This document shows positions 16,097 to 24,044 of a DNA stretch of 40,963 bases, piece after piece. How positions within the stretch are numbered: the stretch's first letter is position 1; every line of letters begins with the position of its first letter. Origin of the DNA: an uncultured Lachnospiraceae bacterium (GTDB lineage: Bacteria > Bacillota > Clostridia > Lachnospirales > Lachnospiraceae). The translations under genes were made by a program, and so were the position numbers. The DNA lies in the NCBI GenBank assembly GCA_902802515.1, contig CADCMM010000013.1:1-40963 (forward strand). Reading direction: 5' to 3'. The notes beneath the pieces were generated by a model that saw nothing but the letters and a program-made list of their open reading frames with translations, made no database searches and had not been told where the DNA came from.

Positions 16097-17437
16097 TTAA
16101 CGGAACAATCCACGCTTATTCTGCTGACGCTGCTGTTTTTCCATCATGGCGATCAGACGCTCCATCTTTTCTGTCAGCATTTCCACATCCGCCGCCTCTT
16201 TTTGAGGTGAAGCATTTTCCAGCTGTTCCGTCACCGCTTCCAGGGTACGGGCGCTGATATCATTGATCTGAGCCATTTTTCCCATAACTTTTGCCATGTA
16301 ATCCACAAAATCCGCCAAATGCTCCTGCTGCAGCTTCATCGCGGCCAATGTTTCCTGCTGGCTCGTGCTGGATGCCTTCATTGCCCGGGTCATTTCCCTC
16401 TCGCCGGCAAGAAAATCACTCTGGAACTTCGCCTGTGCCTCGGACATCACCTGATTGTACTCTTTCTGCATCTTGTTGGATTCCCGAAGCAGAGTCCTCA
16501 TTTCATTGAACTCTGTCAGCAGCTCTTTCTTCATGCTGCCCATCACCTGCCTGGAAATATTCTCCAGAAGCTGCTCCTGATTCAGCGTAACCACCTGAGT
16601 GAAATTATCCATGGTCTCATTCATGTGATCCATGGCCGGAGCAACGTAGTTCTCAAAGCTGACCGCCATCTGCTCTGCCATACCCTCGTTCATTTCCTGC
16701 ATGACCCTTGTCTGTTCTTTCTGATTTGCCAGAACATGATTCATAGCTGTGGCGTCCGTGGGCGTCACAGCACACAGATAATACTTGTCTAGGAAATTGT
16801 CCAGGCTCTCGGATACTCTGGAGAGAGCGCCGCGAAGCCAGTAGGAAAATACCATAGACAGTGTAATTCCGTAGATAGAAGTGATAAATGCCACCTTGAT
16901 ACCGTCCACCAATGACGATACGGAGGAAGTCATTGCCTCGTAAGTCTGTGGATCAAACCCCCGCAGACCCCAAACCAGACCTACGAAAGTACCTAAAATA
17001 CCCAGGCTGGTCAGAATGTCCGGCACCATCTCCACCAGTTTGCGGTGGGTATAATTGTTGATCTCATATTCTCCGATGTAATCCCCGATATCACAGGGGC
17101 TGTTGGTCTTTCTTAAATAAGCCAGATACTCCTGGTACTTTTTGTCGAGATACTCTACCTCAAACAGCTTTGCTCCCGGCACCGTGATCTCTGCTATGCT
17201 TCCTTTATTACGGTAGATGCCCATCAGTTTCTGAGAAGCCAGATCCAGCCCCCTGACGGTACGATTGATCCTGCAAAAGCCAAATCCCCAGGCAAAGGCC
17301 ATGATCACCAGCATGATGCCCAGGAATACCAGATTGTAGATGATGGTATAAATGTCCGCGTCTATGGCAAGCATCGTAATAAAAACACAAACCCCGGCTG
17401 CCAGTATAGCGGTCAACACATTTGAAACTTTTCGCAT
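16097..17437 (-). CDS. MotA/TolQ/ExbB-like proton channel with long cytoplasmic tail (ZorA-like)
   Basis: 446 residues. Four membrane helices: about 5-25, 29-55, 138-158 and 180-201. The last two carry the family core PDILTSLGILGTFVGLVWGL and VAFITSIYGITLSMVFSYWL. From about 205 to the end is a predicted helical, glutamine- and methionine-rich tail with coiled-coil character, as in ZorA of the Zorya defence system and unlike short ExbB or TolQ. GAGGGGAAAT precedes the ATG. It follows the transglutaminase-like gene by 39 nt and precedes the MotB-like gene. No ZorC, ZorD or ZorE homolog is in the window, and no flagellar gene, so the machine driven by this motor is unknown. Confidence 0.88.
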   Translation of the reverse strand: MRKVSNVLTAILAAGVCVFITMLAIDADIYTIIYNLVFLGIMLVIMAFAWGFGFCRINRTVRGLDLASQKLMGIYRNKGSIAEITVPGAKLFEVEYLDKKYQEYLAYLRKTNSPCDIGDYIGEYEINNYTHRKLVEMVPDILTSLGILGTFVGLVWGLRGFDPQTYEAMTSSVSSLVDGIKVAFITSIYGITLSMVFSYWLRGALSRVSESLDNFLDKYYLCAVTPTDATAMNHVLANQKEQTRVMQEMNEGMAEQMAVSFENYVAPAMDHMNETMDNFTQVVTLNQEQLLENISRQVMGSMKKELLTEFNEMRTLLRESNKMQKEYNQVMSEAQAKFQSDFLAGEREMTRAMKASSTSQQETLAAMKLQQEHLADFVDYMAKVMGKMAQINDISARTLEAVTEQLENASPQKEAADVEMLTEKMERLIAMMEKQQRQQNKRGLFR

Positions 17438-17476
17438 AGTATTTCCCCTCTCGTGTATGATGTATCTGATATGTTT

Positions 17477-20275
17477 TTACCCTGTTATTTTTACCTTCCC
17501 GGCCTTACTCCATGTACTGTAATACGTTTTTCCGCTCTCTTTCTTGTAAGTTCGGATGCGCACATAGTAGGTTTTCCCCTTTTTCAGCTTGCTGATGGTC
17601 TTTGTCAGAGTACCGGCCTTTATCTTTTTTGTTTTATATGTCTTAAACTTACTGCTGGTGGAATACTGCAGCTGATACCCGTCAATATTCTTTACCTTTT
17701 TCCAGGAGACCGTCATCTTCTTCCCGTTGACTGCCCTCAGTTTCTTCAGCGCCGCGGCCTTTGGGTTGATCTTAAAAGTGATCGTTTTTGTTCCCGTGTA
17801 GGAACCTTTTCCGGTTATGGTGATGATCGCTGTCCCAATTTGTTTATTATTGGAGTATGCGATGGAGTAGTCCTGGCCGTTCACCAGTTCTGCAGTCCCG
17901 TCTTTAACTGTAACTGCCGGCTTCTTTGCTTTTCCGGAATATACCTGCGCTTCCACTGGAGAATACTCCAGAGCTGCCACTGATTTTGGGGTTATCGTAA
18001 AGGATACCGTCTTGCTTCCGGAATAGTTTCCTTTTCCCGTGACAACCGCATAGGCGGCGCCTGCATTCAGATTATTCCGATATGCCACCGTAAAATCACT
18101 GCCCTGCTTCAATGTGCTCGTTCCAAATTTCACCGTAACAGACGGCGTGATTTCCTTTCCTGTATAAACCTGCGCAGCGATAGAAGAAATTGCGGCATTT
18201 GCAATACTGTCACCGATATCGCAGCGGATACAACGTCCATTCTCAAAAGAGTGCCCCAGCGGCCTGGTGAAATCTGCCTGATAACTGTCATCGCATCGGC
18301 CGCAGGTGTACGTGGTATAACCGTTCTCCAAACAGGTGGGATCTGTCACCGTCTTCTGGTAATCATGTCCCAGCGGCTCTGTGAGATCTGCCTGATAGCT
18401 GTCACCGCACCGGCCGCAGGTGTACGTGGTATAACCGTTCTCCAAACAAGTGGGATCTGTCACCGTCTTTTGGTAATCATGTCCCAGCGGCTCGAGAATT
18501 TCCGAATATTCGCTACCACAAAAGATACATTGATATTTTTTATATCCTTCAACAGTACAGGAGGGTTCCGACACGGTTGTTTTATAGTAGTGTCCAAGGG
18601 CTTCTTTTCTATTTTCCTGATAACTGTCCCCGCAGCGGCTGCAGGTATATATCGTATAGCCTTCTGTTGTACAAGTTGGAAATATTATTTCTTTTTCATA
18701 GGCATGTCCCAAAGCCTCATCTTCAGTCTGGTACTCTGCGCCGCAGCGCGTGCAGACATATTCTGCATGACCTTTCTCTGTACATGTAGCCTCCGCAATG
18801 GTTACGGAATAGTTATGACCCAGCGCTTCACAGAGATGTATTTTTTCCGTTTCCAACAACGGATAAGTAAATGTTTTCGTGCTTGATGACCCGCTGAAAT
18901 TACCGGAACTTGTCCTTCCGGAAGTGATATTTCCCACCATGAAATATTTATAGGATGCCTTATTCCCGGCATCATCCCAGGTCACGTCTGTCAGATACCA
19001 TTTTCCATTGATAAGCACGCCGTTCCACATGTGCCCGATCGTGGTTCCTCCCTGCACTACGGTTCCGCCGATCAACACACAGGGAATGCCAAACTGATCG
19101 CAGATCACCTTATATGCTCTGGCGTACCCCTCGCAGACTACGCCGACTCCCACTCGATCCAGAAATCCTCCTGCAGATACAAAAATACGGAAATCATCAT
19201 ATCCTTTATTTGTCCCGTGTTCTGATACATATGCATTGTATCGGCTTAATCCGCTGTTATCATAATATAGTCTCTCACACAGATAATCGTGCGCTGCCAT
19301 CGCCAGCTCCAGTTCATCTGTCCTGCCGTTTCCATCGTAATCCGCCCCGGCTGCTATCTGTGCCGCCGTTTCCGCGACTGCCGCGTCATAAGCAGAAATC
19401 AGGCCGTCCGCCCCGTCAAATGCCAAATTGGGCGTATACACTACCTTTGCCAGATAGCCGACCCACTTGTTCTGTTCCCTGTCATAATACTTTCCGGGCG
19501 CAACAGAATAACCTCCTCCTCTTATCCAGAAAATTTCAGAATGATCGTACTGAAATGCATCGCCGGATGATTGCATCGCATACAAAGCCTGAGCATAATA
19601 ATCCTTATACTCCTGAGCCGAGCGATCGATCAGGTATGATCCGCTGCTATCTTGGTAAACCGTTGCGTCAAACGTGATCGGGGTGGTATTCTTATCAAAG
19701 GTGACCACCAACTGTCCAGTGCTTCTGCCGGTCACATAATATTCTACCCTTTTTTGATACAAAACCGCCGCTGCTCCGCTCAGCTGGTTTCCAAAGCACC
19801 CGTCATAACTCTCCAGACTGAAAGCGCGCATCAGTCTTTTGGCGCCGGAACCCGTGGTAATGGCATTGTCCGGCACCACTGTGGCGTCCTCTAATTCTAC
19901 GGTGTCCGCTTCCTCCACCGAATCGAAATCACCCGCCAGGGTTTCCGCTGTGAGATCCTCGATGATATCATCAAATTCACTGCTGTCATTGTCCTCTATG
20001 ATCCCATCCGCTTCCTCGGTCTCCTGTTCATACGAATCGGATTCATCAAAAGCGTCTGCATCTTCTCCACCACTTCCACCGTCTGTCCACGCTTCGTCCG
20101 AATCCCATGTCCAAGGGTCTTCCTCTGAAGCCTGTTCTTCCTCAATAACAACCTCTGATCCAACTGCTTCTCCGCCCTCTTCCCCTATCAAAACGTCTTC
20201 TTCCGCATACGCCGCGCTCCAGGGCTGTACCAACAGTCCGACAGTCAGCAATATTGCGATCCATCTTGTCTTCAT
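17477..20275 (-). CDS. Secreted transglutaminase-like protein with Cys-rich repeats, Ig-like domains and Fn3
   Basis: 932 residues from the ATG at 20275, chosen because AAGAGG lies 7 nt upstream and a signal peptide follows (MKTRWIAILLTVGLLVQ, ending AYA). Order: acidic linker (25-140); transglutaminase-like domain (about 290-465) with triad Cys381 (GVVCEGYARAYK), His415 (IGHMWNGV) and Asp430 (WYLTDVTWDD); five repeats of about 39 residues, each opening LGH.Y and carrying a C and a CxxC pair (YTCSRCGDSYQ), plus a partial sixth; two bacterial Ig-like (YDG/MBG) units with 'VYTGKEITPSVTV' and 'VYSGKAKKPAVTV'; a C-terminal fibronectin III domain. Surface protein crosslinking or peptidase activity is inferred. 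First gene of the run with the MotAB-like pair. A promoter lies at 20325-20352. Confidence 0.87.
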   Translation of the reverse strand: MKTRWIAILLTVGLLVQPWSAAYAEEDVLIGEEGGEAVGSEVVIEEEQASEEDPWTWDSDEAWTDGGSGGEDADAFDESDSYEQETEEADGIIEDNDSSEFDDIIEDLTAETLAGDFDSVEEADTVELEDATVVPDNAITTGSGAKRLMRAFSLESYDGCFGNQLSGAAAVLYQKRVEYYVTGRSTGQLVVTFDKNTTPITFDATVYQDSSGSYLIDRSAQEYKDYYAQALYAMQSSGDAFQYDHSEIFWIRGGGYSVAPGKYYDREQNKWVGYLAKVVYTPNLAFDGADGLISAYDAAVAETAAQIAAGADYDGNGRTDELELAMAAHDYLCERLYYDNSGLSRYNAYVSEHGTNKGYDDFRIFVSAGGFLDRVGVGVVCEGYARAYKVICDQFGIPCVLIGGTVVQGGTTIGHMWNGVLINGKWYLTDVTWDDAGNKASYKYFMVGNITSGRTSSGNFSGSSSTKTFTYPLLETEKIHLCEALGHNYSVTIAEATCTEKGHAEYVCTRCGAEYQTEDEALGHAYEKEIIFPTCTTEGYTIYTCSRCGDSYQENRKEALGHYYKTTVSEPSCTVEGYKKYQCIFCGSEYSEILEPLGHDYQKTVTDPTCLENGYTTYTCGRCGDSYQADLTEPLGHDYQKTVTDPTCLENGYTTYTCGRCDDSYQADFTRPLGHSFENGRCIRCDIGDSIANAAISSIAAQVYTGKEITPSVTVKFGTSTLKQGSDFTVAYRNNLNAGAAYAVVTGKGNYSGSKTVSFTITPKSVAALEYSPVEAQVYSGKAKKPAVTVKDGTAELVNGQDYSIAYSNNKQIGTAIITITGKGSYTGTKTITFKINPKAAALKKLRAVNGKKMTVSWKKVKNIDGYQLQYSTSSKFKTYKTKKIKAGTLTKTISKLKKGKTYYVRIRTYKKESGKTYYSTWSKAGKVKITG
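18280..18490. repeat. Near-identical tandem repeats inside the transglutaminase-like gene
   Basis: Two neighbouring repeat units of about 117 bp (39 codons, LGHDYQKTVTDPTC) differ at only a few positions, while the other units are strongly diverged. This points to recent tandem duplication and possible length variation between strains. Confidence 0.7.
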
Positions 20276-20324
20276 CGCAAACCTCTTTCTCTCCATTATC
20301 CCATGCTTTGCAATTTCTGCTTAC

Positions 20325-20352
20325 AGTTTACCAGAGAATCCGCATTTTGCAA
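20325..20352 (-). promoter_or_regulatory. Promoter of the transglutaminase/motor gene run
   Basis: Minus strand -35 TTGCAA (20347-20352) and -10 TAAACT (20325-20330), 16-nt spacer, about 40 nt before the ATG. Confidence 0.6.
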
Positions 20353-20400
20353 GGACTCACCTGCTTTTTCCTCACGATTTCACAGAATTTTTAAAAATAT

Positions 20401-20587
20401 GGGGCTGTCCCACTAAATGCATAATTTGCATAAATATAGCTTTCTGAGAGTCTCGTCATGCGTTGATACTTCCTGGCTGCAAGCCTATGCGCAGCAGGCA
20501 GGTTAGTATCCACTACGCATGGCGGGCAGCGAGAGCGCTCTTCAGAAAACTATATTTATGCTTTAAAATGCTTAGTGCGACAGCCCC
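20401..20587. repeat. Long palindromic element, family member 2 (187 bp)
   Basis: GGGGCTGTCCCACTAA at the left end is inverted in TTAGTGCGACAGCCCC at the right end. The arms continue inward: ATATAGCTTTCTGA pairs with TCAGAAAACTATAT, and CATGCGTTGATACT pairs with AGTATCCACTACGCATG, leaving a GC-rich tip. The whole could fold as one rod. Most similar to the copy at 28824-29019. It lies between the promoter of the transglutaminase gene and the 3' end of the NlpC/P60 gene, where it may also stop transcription. Confidence 0.8.
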
Positions 20588-20620
20588 TCTATTTTGTTCT
20601 AATAATTTCTTATATTTCCT

Positions 20621-20648
20621 AAGGAAACGCATCCATCATCGTTTCCTT
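20621..20648. repeat. GGAAACG hairpin at the 3' end of the NlpC/P60 gene
   Basis: AAGGAAACG and CGTTTCCTT form a perfect 9-bp stem 11 nt past the stop codon. Similar stems occur at 25607-25635 and 32573-32605. No T run follows, so a 3' stabiliser or a repeat element is as likely as a terminator. Confidence 0.5.
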
Positions 20649-20658
20649 CGTGCTACAC

Positions 20659-22824
20659 TTATGACCAATATCTGACGATCTTGACCGGCGTTGTGTAATT
20701 ATACGGTGAAATTTTGATACCTCCCAACGGGTATGCCTGGGAATTGCTGGCGTGCACTATGTTTCCGCTGCCTATGTAGATACCAACATGGCTGGCATAG
20801 TTGGAAGATCCGTAAAATACCAGATCCCCCGGCAGCATGCTGTCTGTGCTTACTGTCACCGCCTTTTTGTATCCGGCATTAATATAAGTCTGACTGGGTC
20901 CCTTCATCTGATCGTCCGCGACCCGCAGCAATTTAATGCCGTAGTTGGCAAATACTGTCTGCACAAATCCGGAACAGTCTGCACCATTGGTCAGACTTGT
21001 GCCTCCATAGACATATGGATTTCCCACATACTTGATGGCAAACTTCGCTATCTTCGATCCTGTAGTGCTTCCTGAAACGCTGATGGTCTTCTCAGCAGTT
21101 ACAACACCGCTGGAATTGATGGTATATTCCTTATCTCCAACTGCCAATGTCAGGCTTTTCGCCAAAATCCCCGTGGGATAGAAATAATACTTTTTACTAT
21201 CCAGCACCTGAAGACCGGTGACTGCCGCCCCTTCAGCACCGAAGTAGTAGGTGCTTCCATTGACTGTCTGCCATCCTTTGAGCATATTTCCGTTGGAATC
21301 ATAACAGTAGGTCTTTCCGTTTTTCGTCTGCAGTCCCACCGTGAGTTTTTTATTAGGATCTCTGGCTCCATCCGCTCCTACATAGTAGGTGCCAACCCAC
21401 TTGTTGACAGCCATCTGTCCATTATTTTCAAAATAATAGTATTTTGAATTGTAGGTGATCCATTTACCCTTAGCTGCCGCTCCATCACTTTCAAAATAGT
21501 AGGTAGCCTTATCTACCTTTTTCATCGTGCTCTTAGCCATGCGGCCATTGGTTGTATCGAAGTAATACAGCTTGCCGCTGATCGTCTTTAACCCCTTATA
21601 AATCTTGGCGTCACTTCCGGCATAATACTTATGGGAGCCTTTTGTAAACCAGCGTCCCACAAACAGATAACCTTTCGAGGAATGCGCGTAGTAAAGATCA
21701 TTTCCATATTTGATCCAACCCTTTAGCAGTTGTCCTCCCTTGCTGTAACTAAAATAATAGTATCTTTTGCCGACTTTTGTCACACCGATGCATCTGGCGC
21801 CGTCCGCTCCAACATAATAGCTATTGTTCTCCAGCCAGGTGTTCGTCTGAAGAACGCCCTTTTTTTCAAAATAGTAATATTTCTTACTGATCGTCTGCCA
21901 ACCGGTCAGACGGACTCCTGTGCTCGTATTGCAGTAATATCGTTTTCCGTTGACCGTGATCCATCCGGTGGCCATCGCGCCGGAACTTTGCAGATATTTC
22001 TTTTTCTTCCATTTGTTTGTCTGGATAACACCCTTGGAGCTGGCATAGTAGGTATATTTTCCTACCGTAAACCACCCTGTCTGCAGCGCGCCCGTACTTT
22101 CGTTCAGATAGTATTTCTTCCCCGACAGAGTCATCCAGCCAAATACTTTATTTCCATTCTTATCGTAATAACATTTCTTTCCGTTTTCAGTGATCCAGCC
22201 ATTCTTCAGACCGGTATACCTTCCGTCATCGCCGACCCACTTGCCGTCGATCCACTGCTTCACAGCCATGGTGCCATCTTTTTGGAAGTAATAATCTCCG
22301 ATCCATTTATCCTGAGCCAGCACCCCGGTATTACTGTCTCCATAGTAAACTTTTCCGTTCAGCGTGATAAAGCCTTTCTGGAGAACACCGTTTGGCTTAA
22401 AATAGTACATCTTTTTCTTGATGGTTCGCAGTCCGGTGCGCATCACACCTTTTCCGCTGAAAAAGAATTTCTGCGTGACATCATCTACCTTGATCGTCTG
22501 CCAGCCGGTTCTGCGGATACCATCTGTCCCTAAATAATAAACCTTGTTATCAATATTCTGCCAACCAGTACGCATTTTTCCGTCCGTACCAAAATAGTAG
22601 CACTTCTTATCGATTTTCTGCCAACCGGTCTGCATCACTCCGTTTTCATTAAAATAATAGGTCGCGCCTTTGATGGTATGCCAGCCCACATAGTACCCTG
22701 GCGAGGACTTTATGGTATAAATCGTTCCGTTTGCTGTATTTTTCCAGGCTGCCCAAACTGTAACCGGCAGAAAAGCCATGATCAGAAAACAGATCAACGA
22801 TATTGTAATTTTCCTTTTCTTCAT
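20659..22824 (-). CDS. Secreted cell-wall hydrolase: choline/glucan-binding repeats plus NlpC/P60
   Basis: 721 residues from the ATG at 22824 (AAAGGATGG about 9 nt upstream; MKKRKITISLICFLIMAFL ending VWA is a signal peptide). Residues about 35-560 are more than twenty tandem repeats of the cell-wall/glucan-binding type, about 20 residues each with GW....K.YYF...G.... pattern. The C-terminal 125 residues are an NlpC/P60 domain: GADCSGFVQTVF has the catalytic Cys, ASHVGIYIG the His and GNIVHAS the third polar residue. Such enzymes cut peptide crosslinks of peptidoglycan (commonly gamma-D-Glu-diamino acid). Repeats suggest wall or teichoic-acid targeting. It has its own promoter. Confidence 0.92.
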   Translation of the reverse strand: MKKRKITISLICFLIMAFLPVTVWAAWKNTANGTIYTIKSSPGYYVGWHTIKGATYYFNENGVMQTGWQKIDKKCYYFGTDGKMRTGWQNIDNKVYYLGTDGIRRTGWQTIKVDDVTQKFFFSGKGVMRTGLRTIKKKMYYFKPNGVLQKGFITLNGKVYYGDSNTGVLAQDKWIGDYYFQKDGTMAVKQWIDGKWVGDDGRYTGLKNGWITENGKKCYYDKNGNKVFGWMTLSGKKYYLNESTGALQTGWFTVGKYTYYASSKGVIQTNKWKKKKYLQSSGAMATGWITVNGKRYYCNTSTGVRLTGWQTISKKYYYFEKKGVLQTNTWLENNSYYVGADGARCIGVTKVGKRYYYFSYSKGGQLLKGWIKYGNDLYYAHSSKGYLFVGRWFTKGSHKYYAGSDAKIYKGLKTISGKLYYFDTTNGRMAKSTMKKVDKATYYFESDGAAAKGKWITYNSKYYYFENNGQMAVNKWVGTYYVGADGARDPNKKLTVGLQTKNGKTYCYDSNGNMLKGWQTVNGSTYYFGAEGAAVTGLQVLDSKKYYFYPTGILAKSLTLAVGDKEYTINSSGVVTAEKTISVSGSTTGSKIAKFAIKYVGNPYVYGGTSLTNGADCSGFVQTVFANYGIKLLRVADDQMKGPSQTYINAGYKKAVTVSTDSMLPGDLVFYGSSNYASHVGIYIGSGNIVHASNSQAYPLGGIKISPYNYTTPVKIVRYWS

Positions 22825-22907
22825 AATTACTGACCATCCTTTATATCTAAAAAGATCCTCTGTCTTTTGCGGCATTAAAATTTACAATTCTGTTACATCT
22901 TATTTAA

Positions 22908-22936
22908 ATACTACTAAAAATCTGTAATATTGTCAA
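22908..22936 (-). promoter_or_regulatory. Promoter of the NlpC/P60 gene
   Basis: Minus strand -35 TTGACA (22931-22936) and -10 TAGTAT (22908-22913) with a 17-nt spacer; a leader of about 80 nt follows. Confidence 0.65.
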
Positions 22937-23019
22937 TACCAATGTTTCCGCCGGATCAATATCGTCTAATGTTAGTGCTGCCCTGATCCTTGAAAATGCC
23001 ATATTTCGATACTGCACCA

Positions 23020-23047
23020 CAAAAAAACAGCCCTCAGGCTGTTTTTT
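23020..23047 (-). terminator. Terminator of the fructokinase gene
   Basis: On the minus strand AAAAAACAGCC-TGA-GGGCTGTTTTTTT forms a stem whose loop contains the fructokinase stop codon, followed by seven T. A near-copy of this hairpin is at 27529-27556. Confidence 0.85.
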
Positions 23048-24020
23048 CCCTGCAAAATGTCTCTATTTCTTCTTTTTCCGGCATAACCCGCAACGCTCCT
23101 TTTCTTGCAGTGATCAGAGAAGCCGCTGCATTGGCAAATTGCAGCATTTGCAGGATATCATTGTCTGTCAGTTCTTCCAGGCCTCTCTCGCATATCGTAT
23201 GCAATACGCAGCCATAGAAAGTATCTCCTGCTCCCGTTGTTTCTATCGTACCATTATTTATATACGCAGGTACCTCTACCATTCGTTCCTGGTAGTAAGC
23301 TCTGCTCCCTTCCCGTCCCATTGAAACAAGGATCAACCGGATATACGGAAACCTCTCCCTGATCCACAACACTCCATCGGAATAGTCTTCCTTTCCGGTC
23401 AGCCAGCGAATCTCATTATCTGATATTTTCAGAATATCGCAATATTTCAAACCTTCCATGATCTGACATCTGGCTTCCTCCAAAGAAGGCCACAGGGGTT
23501 CTCTTAAATTAGGATCAAAAGAAATCAGGACATCATTCTCCTTTGCCAGCTTTAATGCCTTAAGAGTAGCTTTTCTTACCAGATCATGTGTCAGAGATAA
23601 TGATCCAAAATGAAACATTCTCGTTTTCCTAAACATGTTCTCAGGAACTTCCGCTTCCGTCAGCATCATATCCGCACCCGGATCTCTGTAAAATGAAAAA
23701 TCGCTGTCACCATCCGGACAGGTGTGTACCAATGCAAGTGTCGTATGTACCTCCTTATCTTTTACAAGGCATGCACTGTCGATCCCAACCTCTTCTATAG
23801 CTTTCTTCAGCTGCTCTCCGAAAAAATCATCTCCGACTTTCCCAATAAATGCTGTTTTATTTCCCATTTTTTGAAGCATTGCGAGGACATTACAGGGGGC
23901 TCCTCCGGGATTTGCCTCAAACATGGGATTTCCTTGATTGCTTATCTCATTTTCCGTAAAATCAATCAGCAATTCCCCCAAGGCAATTACATCATACTCT
24001 TTTTTTCTATCTTCACACAT
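23034..24020 (-). CDS. scrK: Fructokinase (PfkB/ribokinase family)
   Basis: 328 residues. N-terminal ALGELLIDFTEN and GGAPCNVLAMLQKMG are the sugar-binding signature, and the C-terminal TTGAGDTFYGCVLH holds the anion hole and catalytic Asp of the PfkB family. Placement 24 nt after a GH32 sucrose/fructan hydrolase supports phosphorylation of the released fructose to fructose-6-phosphate by ATP. The ATG at 24020 lacks a strong ribosome binding site directly upstream. The stop codon lies in the loop of its own terminator. The symbol follows usual naming for sucrose operons; other hexose kinases of this family cannot be excluded. Confidence 0.87.
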   Translation of the reverse strand: MCEDRKKEYDVIALGELLIDFTENEISNQGNPMFEANPGGAPCNVLAMLQKMGNKTAFIGKVGDDFFGEQLKKAIEEVGIDSACLVKDKEVHTTLALVHTCPDGDSDFSFYRDPGADMMLTEAEVPENMFRKTRMFHFGSLSLTHDLVRKATLKALKLAKENDVLISFDPNLREPLWPSLEEARCQIMEGLKYCDILKISDNEIRWLTGKEDYSDGVLWIRERFPYIRLILVSMGREGSRAYYQERMVEVPAYINNGTIETTGAGDTFYGCVLHTICERGLEELTDNDILQMLQFANAAASLITARKGALRVMPEKEEIETFCREKTA

Positions 24021-24044
24021 ATGTTCCGATTTTACCGCCCTTCT

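Noticed and set aside
14996..17437. A complete Zorya defence system
   Set aside because: Only ZorA/ZorB-like genes are present. The neighbours are an aminopeptidase and a transglutaminase-like protein; there is no ZorC, helicase ZorD or nuclease ZorE.
20692..22720. CRISPR-like regular repeats
   Set aside because: The regularity is coding: about 20-residue choline/glucan-binding protein repeats with diverged DNA, no identical repeats with spacers.
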